Shown piece after piece: positions 61,040 to 64,000 of a stretch of DNA of 64,000 nucleotides. Made by a program: the position numbers and the translations under genes. The stretch lies in contig JAQGDQ010000138.1 of assembly GCA_030141605.1 (NCBI GenBank), positions 456,007 to 520,006 of the forward strand, given 5' to 3'. Position 1 is the first letter of the stretch. Each line of letters starts with the position of its first letter. Source of the stretch: Tubiluchus corallicola. Lineage: Eukaryota; Priapulida; Priapulimorpha; Priapulimorphida; Tubiluchidae. Under the pieces are notes generated by a model. It was not told the DNA's origin, did no database searches, and saw nothing but the letters and a program-made list of their open reading frames with translations.

Positions 61040-61617
61040 TTTCGTAAAAAACAGTTTGTCACAGATAGATACTTGTTGGCATCCTTCTGTCTCGGAAGAC
61101 AAAGGAGTGTGCGCCAAGAGAGTCAGTTATTGATCACATTGATGGAGCTGCAGCTTCGACTGTGGCTGAGCAGTCCGATCCTTGAACGTCTCCAGGGCGC
61201 ACGCCTGGGCAAGGTGTATGGAGATCCCGAGTTGTCCAGACAACAGGAACCCCCTCTCTTCCTCCCTGGTGTAGTCCAAAGGAAAGCGGAGCTATACGTT
61301 TGGCACCAGGTTGGCTGCAGGAGCTGCCGGAGTCAGTGAGCATGCTGCACTGATCTGCCTTCGGGGCTCTACTCCTGATTTGGAAGGTTTACTCCTCTAC
61401 ACATGGCTGTTGGGTCACTTGACCTCCTCCGCCCTCTAACCGTTGGCTGCTTGTGCAGCTCCTCCGCCTAGTGTCGAGATACAGTGTGAGCATCCCGCAA
61501 GCCTACAGCACCTGGTATTCCTAGGTGGTCACCAATCCAAGTACTAACCAGGCTCTAAGTTGCTTGACTTCGGTGATCAGACGAGAACCGGTGTTTTCAA
61601 CGTGATATGGCCGTAGT
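61040..61617 (-). mobile_element. candidate 5S-headed SINE (SINE3-like)
   Basis: On the minus strand a 5S rRNA-like head (61617-61501) runs without a T-stretch terminator into a GC-rich unique body (to about 61040). AT-rich sequence and an AAC array follow (60932-60848). 5S-derived heads define SINE3 elements, and lack of a Pol III terminator after the head fits a SINE rather than a free 5S gene. No second copy exists in this window to prove mobility. Confidence 0.5.
61501..61617 (-). rRNA. 5S rRNA-like sequence (gene copy or SINE head)
   Basis: About 117 nt on the minus strand matching animal 5S rRNA end to end. Blocks: CTACGGCCATATCACG, then ACCGGTTCTCGTCTGATCAC, CGAAGTCAAGCAAC, CCTGGTTAGTACTTGGAT and GGTGCTGTAGGC. 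The box A, intermediate and box C promoter region is recognisable. Substitutions such as GATTGGTGACCACC where GATGGGTGACCGCC is usual look like CpG decay, suggesting a non-functional or SINE-borne copy. Confidence 0.88.
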
Positions 61618-62504
61618 TGATAGAACATTACGTTTTTCAATTCAATATAATTAATTCATGTTACAATCTCAGCTAGATTGTGCACAATCTAAGAGATTCT
61701 GATTCACAATTATTGGGTTACTTTCTTGCGACGTAACTCTTATAAACGGATCTATTTCGCTGTGATGTCGGTTTAGTTCCCGTTCTCGTTCAAGTAATAC
61801 AAAACACCGCCATTTACTCATTGTGAAGTAAAAATATAAAAATACCTACTAAATTTTCAGGAAACTTTAGATCTATGGCAACCATAAACGCTTATGTATA
61901 ATCTGTTAACAGTTAATTTATTGCCATCATATTAGGAGCAGTAAGCAAAGATTGCATAAAATGTTCATGCATTATTTATCATCAGTGTACGATCTATTAG
62001 CGCTTGTTATTTCATGCAGTTTTTGTTGTTTTTGTTGCTGTTATTTTATGGAATGATGTGGGCGGCATCGCGTGGTGTGGGTGATGTTGAGTGAGTGGTG
62101 TGGGGTGGGGTGGGGTGGAGTGAAGTGGGGTTGTTTTTTTAACATCTTGATCTGACAAAAGGACACTGTTACAGAAAAATTGTTGAATGGCTTAAAGCAG
62201 CCGGCAGAAAGGCATCATCCGAAACACAGTCCGAAATGGCATCAAAGTTTGTGCATTTCACAAGCACGTTCGAGCAAAAACGCGAGCGTGCGTGCGTGCG
62301 TGCGTGCGTGCCATTTTTGATCACCTAGTTTTGAAAAGGGGCTGTAACTTGGTTTGCTGAGCAGCCAGGAATGCTTTGTCATAGTAGAACTTCATATCTC
62401 GAAAACGATACGAATCAAGACAAAGAAACTTTGTAGGCGAGTAACCCGATGCTTCACATTCCGGACTAGTTTTTTCAACGCCATCTTTCTTCATGTTTCA
62501 CATA
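61618..62504. other. spacer with simple repeats
   Basis: Holds a G-rich GTGGGGTGGGGTGG stretch (about 62096-62130) that could form a G-quadruplex and a (GTGC)n run (62284-62310). No gene is seen. Confidence 0.55.
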
Positions 62505-62640
62505 ATCTATCGCGGCTTTTACAATACGCTGCTTTTTAATTTTCATGGAAGCAATTTTCTGGTAAAGAATTCCACAGATAAGCAGCTCGAGAGGAAAAAC
62601 TAGGTTTATACGCAGGCGTTCTACATTTAAGAACATCTAC
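62505..62640 (-). mobile_element. LINE C-terminal scrap, minus strand
   Basis: Minus-strand translation YKPSFSSRAAYLWNSLPENC matches the usual LINE 'A..LWNSLP' block. A MITE lies just beyond its upstream edge (62654-62767). Stops follow shortly; not functional. Confidence 0.6.
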
Positions 62641-62653
62641 TTGTTCATACCAT

Positions 62654-62767
62654 GTTCAGACGCAGAGATTTGTCTCGCAATAAGTTGCCAAGCCGTTTAC
62701 ACGTTGCAACTTTACTCTCAGACAGAAGTTGCGCAACAAGTTGCGAGAAAAATCTCTACGTCTGAAC
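62654..62767. mobile_element. 114-bp palindromic MITE
   Basis: GTTCAGACGCAGAGATTTGT at the left and the reverse complement of GTTCAGACGTAGAGATTTTT at the right. Homology of the arms continues for about 40 bp with mismatches (CTCGCAA-TTGC blocks). ACCAT occurs next to both ends, though not exactly adjacent on the right. It is small, with no coding capacity; the transposase family is unassigned. Confidence 0.8.
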
Positions 62768-63663
62768 GCACCATAAATGTTTTTCACTTATTTTTAAACA
62801 ATACATTTGTGACTAGCCAATCACTTTCCAGGCCACACTAAAGTGGCAATGCTTGCGAAGGTTTCCTGCACATAAGCAGGAAAAATGGATGTTGATATTC
62901 TAATTCCACTTGTTCAGGACTTTCGGCACCTGCAATCGCACACAGCCTGTAAAAAAACGAGAAATCAGAAATCCAGTTAGATGTTCCGTAGTTCCATTCA
63001 GAGGCGACAGGGGGCAATCGTGAGAAGGCACAAAATTTTTCTAAAATTCAGTAACTGTTAATTATTAATAACAGATCCGACATTAACAAAACAATTAACA
63101 TTTAGTCAGATATCATCATAGCAGATTTAATTACAACATGCAGCCTAGAAAAATGCAAATATTGTTACTTAACTTCGTGTGCAGGGGGTCGTGTGGCTTA
63201 GCACATCGATAATTTTGGGAGAAACAGTGGCGTTTCTCTAAATGCCGATTGTATTTTTGTGAAAACCTGTAGTGTTCTGTATCCTTCATAATCTTTGCAT
63301 GTTTTAGTACTGGAGATGACTGTTTATGGACTGTTGTGTTACGCGCTACTAATGTATGGAAAAGAGTTATTCTGCTGCAGTACCGCAAATCAAACTCAGG
63401 GTGATTCTTAGAAAAAATTCGTTTATATTTATCCCATCATATCGAAAAAGGAAAAAAAGGAAATTATGTCCAAAAGCGCGCATAATTTGCAGTTTCACCC
63501 AGGAACAAAAGATAAAACATTAAAAGGGTAGGGCGCCAGAAGTTTTTACACCCCAGGAGCCACAAGCACTTGCTACTCACACTCCACGTAACTGGATTAT
63601 GGACGTGGCTTCCGTGTTACTATAATGGGCTCTTTTATGTGGGCGTCCAACTGAAAGTCAAAA
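62768..63663. other. spacer before telomere-like block
   Basis: No gene or repeat copy is recognised. A short minus-strand frame (63131-63388) shows no familiar motif. Confidence 0.5.
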
Positions 63664-64000
63664 AACCCTAACCCTAACCCAACGCAAACCCAACCCAAAC
63701 CCTACCCCTACCCCTAGCCCTAACCCTAACCCAACCCGACTCTAACCCTAACCCTAGCCCTACCCCTGACCCTGACCCTCACCCTAACCCTAGCCCTGCC
63801 CCTGACCCTAACCCTAACCCTAACCCTAACCCTAACCCTAGCCCTAACCCAACCTAAACCCTACCGCTAGCCCTAACCCTAACCCAAACCCTACTGCTAG
63901 CCCTAACCCTAACCCAACTCTAACCTAGCCCTAACCCTAGCACAACTCTAACCTAGCCCTAACCCTAACCCAACTCTAACCTAGCCCTAACCCTAGCACA
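63664..64000. repeat. degenerate telomere-like CCCTAA array (interstitial orientation)
   Basis: About 337 bp of CCCTAA units with many variants (CCCTAG, CCCAAC, CCCTAC, CCCTGA), running to the window edge. The C-rich strand is + here. A true right-hand chromosome end would show TTAGGG on +. So, relative to the genes at left, this is an internal telomeric block or the junction with an inverted segment. Confidence 0.95.

Noticed and set aside
61073-61343. GC-rich overlapping frames on both strands (88 and 69 codons)
   Set aside because: They lie in the body of the 5S-headed element and resemble no protein; high GC lowers stop frequency.
1-64000. CRISPR arrays, bacterial operons, riboswitches, tRNA genes
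   Set aside because: Introns and animal gene families rule out a bacterial reading. No convincing tRNA cloverleaf was found by eye, though weak ones could be missed without a dedicated scan.

Overview
This window is invertebrate animal nuclear DNA: AT-rich, with short exons, long GT-AG introns, AATAAA polyadenylation signals, abundant microsatellites, many decayed LINE 3' ends, a BEL/Pao fossil, several TIR elements and a block of degenerate CCCTAA repeats. TTAGGG-type repeats argue against most insects and nematodes. The species cannot be named from this sequence. Most genes were recovered by joining short exons at splice sites and checking phase, because most single open frames here are chance or lie in repeats.

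Region 1-32.5 kb holds four conserved housekeeping or signalling genes in two convergent pairs: an MVB12-type ESCRT-I subunit (+, 3' part only, 833-6152) against POLR2I/RPB9 (-, five tiny exons over 7915-17620), and a TMEM87 Golgi seven-pass protein (+, 20852-25102) against a von Hippel-Lindau gene (-, three exons, 27969-32435). Introns and flanks carry at least four TIR elements; one (16580-17259) has a perfect 8-bp target duplication.

Region 32.5-43 kb is gene-poor and repeat-dense: a TIR element just upstream of VHL, a LINE with a YADD reverse-transcriptase motif that is itself split by another TIR element, compound microsatellites, a decayed OTU-protease reading frame, a decayed BEL/Pao polymerase and a 51-bp minisatellite open in several frames.

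Region 43-58 kb holds two receptors: a single-exon rhodopsin-like GPCR (44877-45875) and the 5' half of a GPR158/GPR179-like class C receptor (Cache domain, Cys-rich stalk, TM1-3). The second has two tandem, homologous first exons (51389-51887 and 53136-53640), each with its own start and signal peptide and both ending in the same splice phase. This looks like alternative first exons that swap half of the ligand-binding domain, and it is the most interesting feature of the window.

Region 58-64 kb is repeats: LINE tails, palindromes, a long TTG array, a 5S rRNA-derived sequence and the telomere-like block, whose C-rich strand runs left to right and so is oriented as an internal block relative to the genes.
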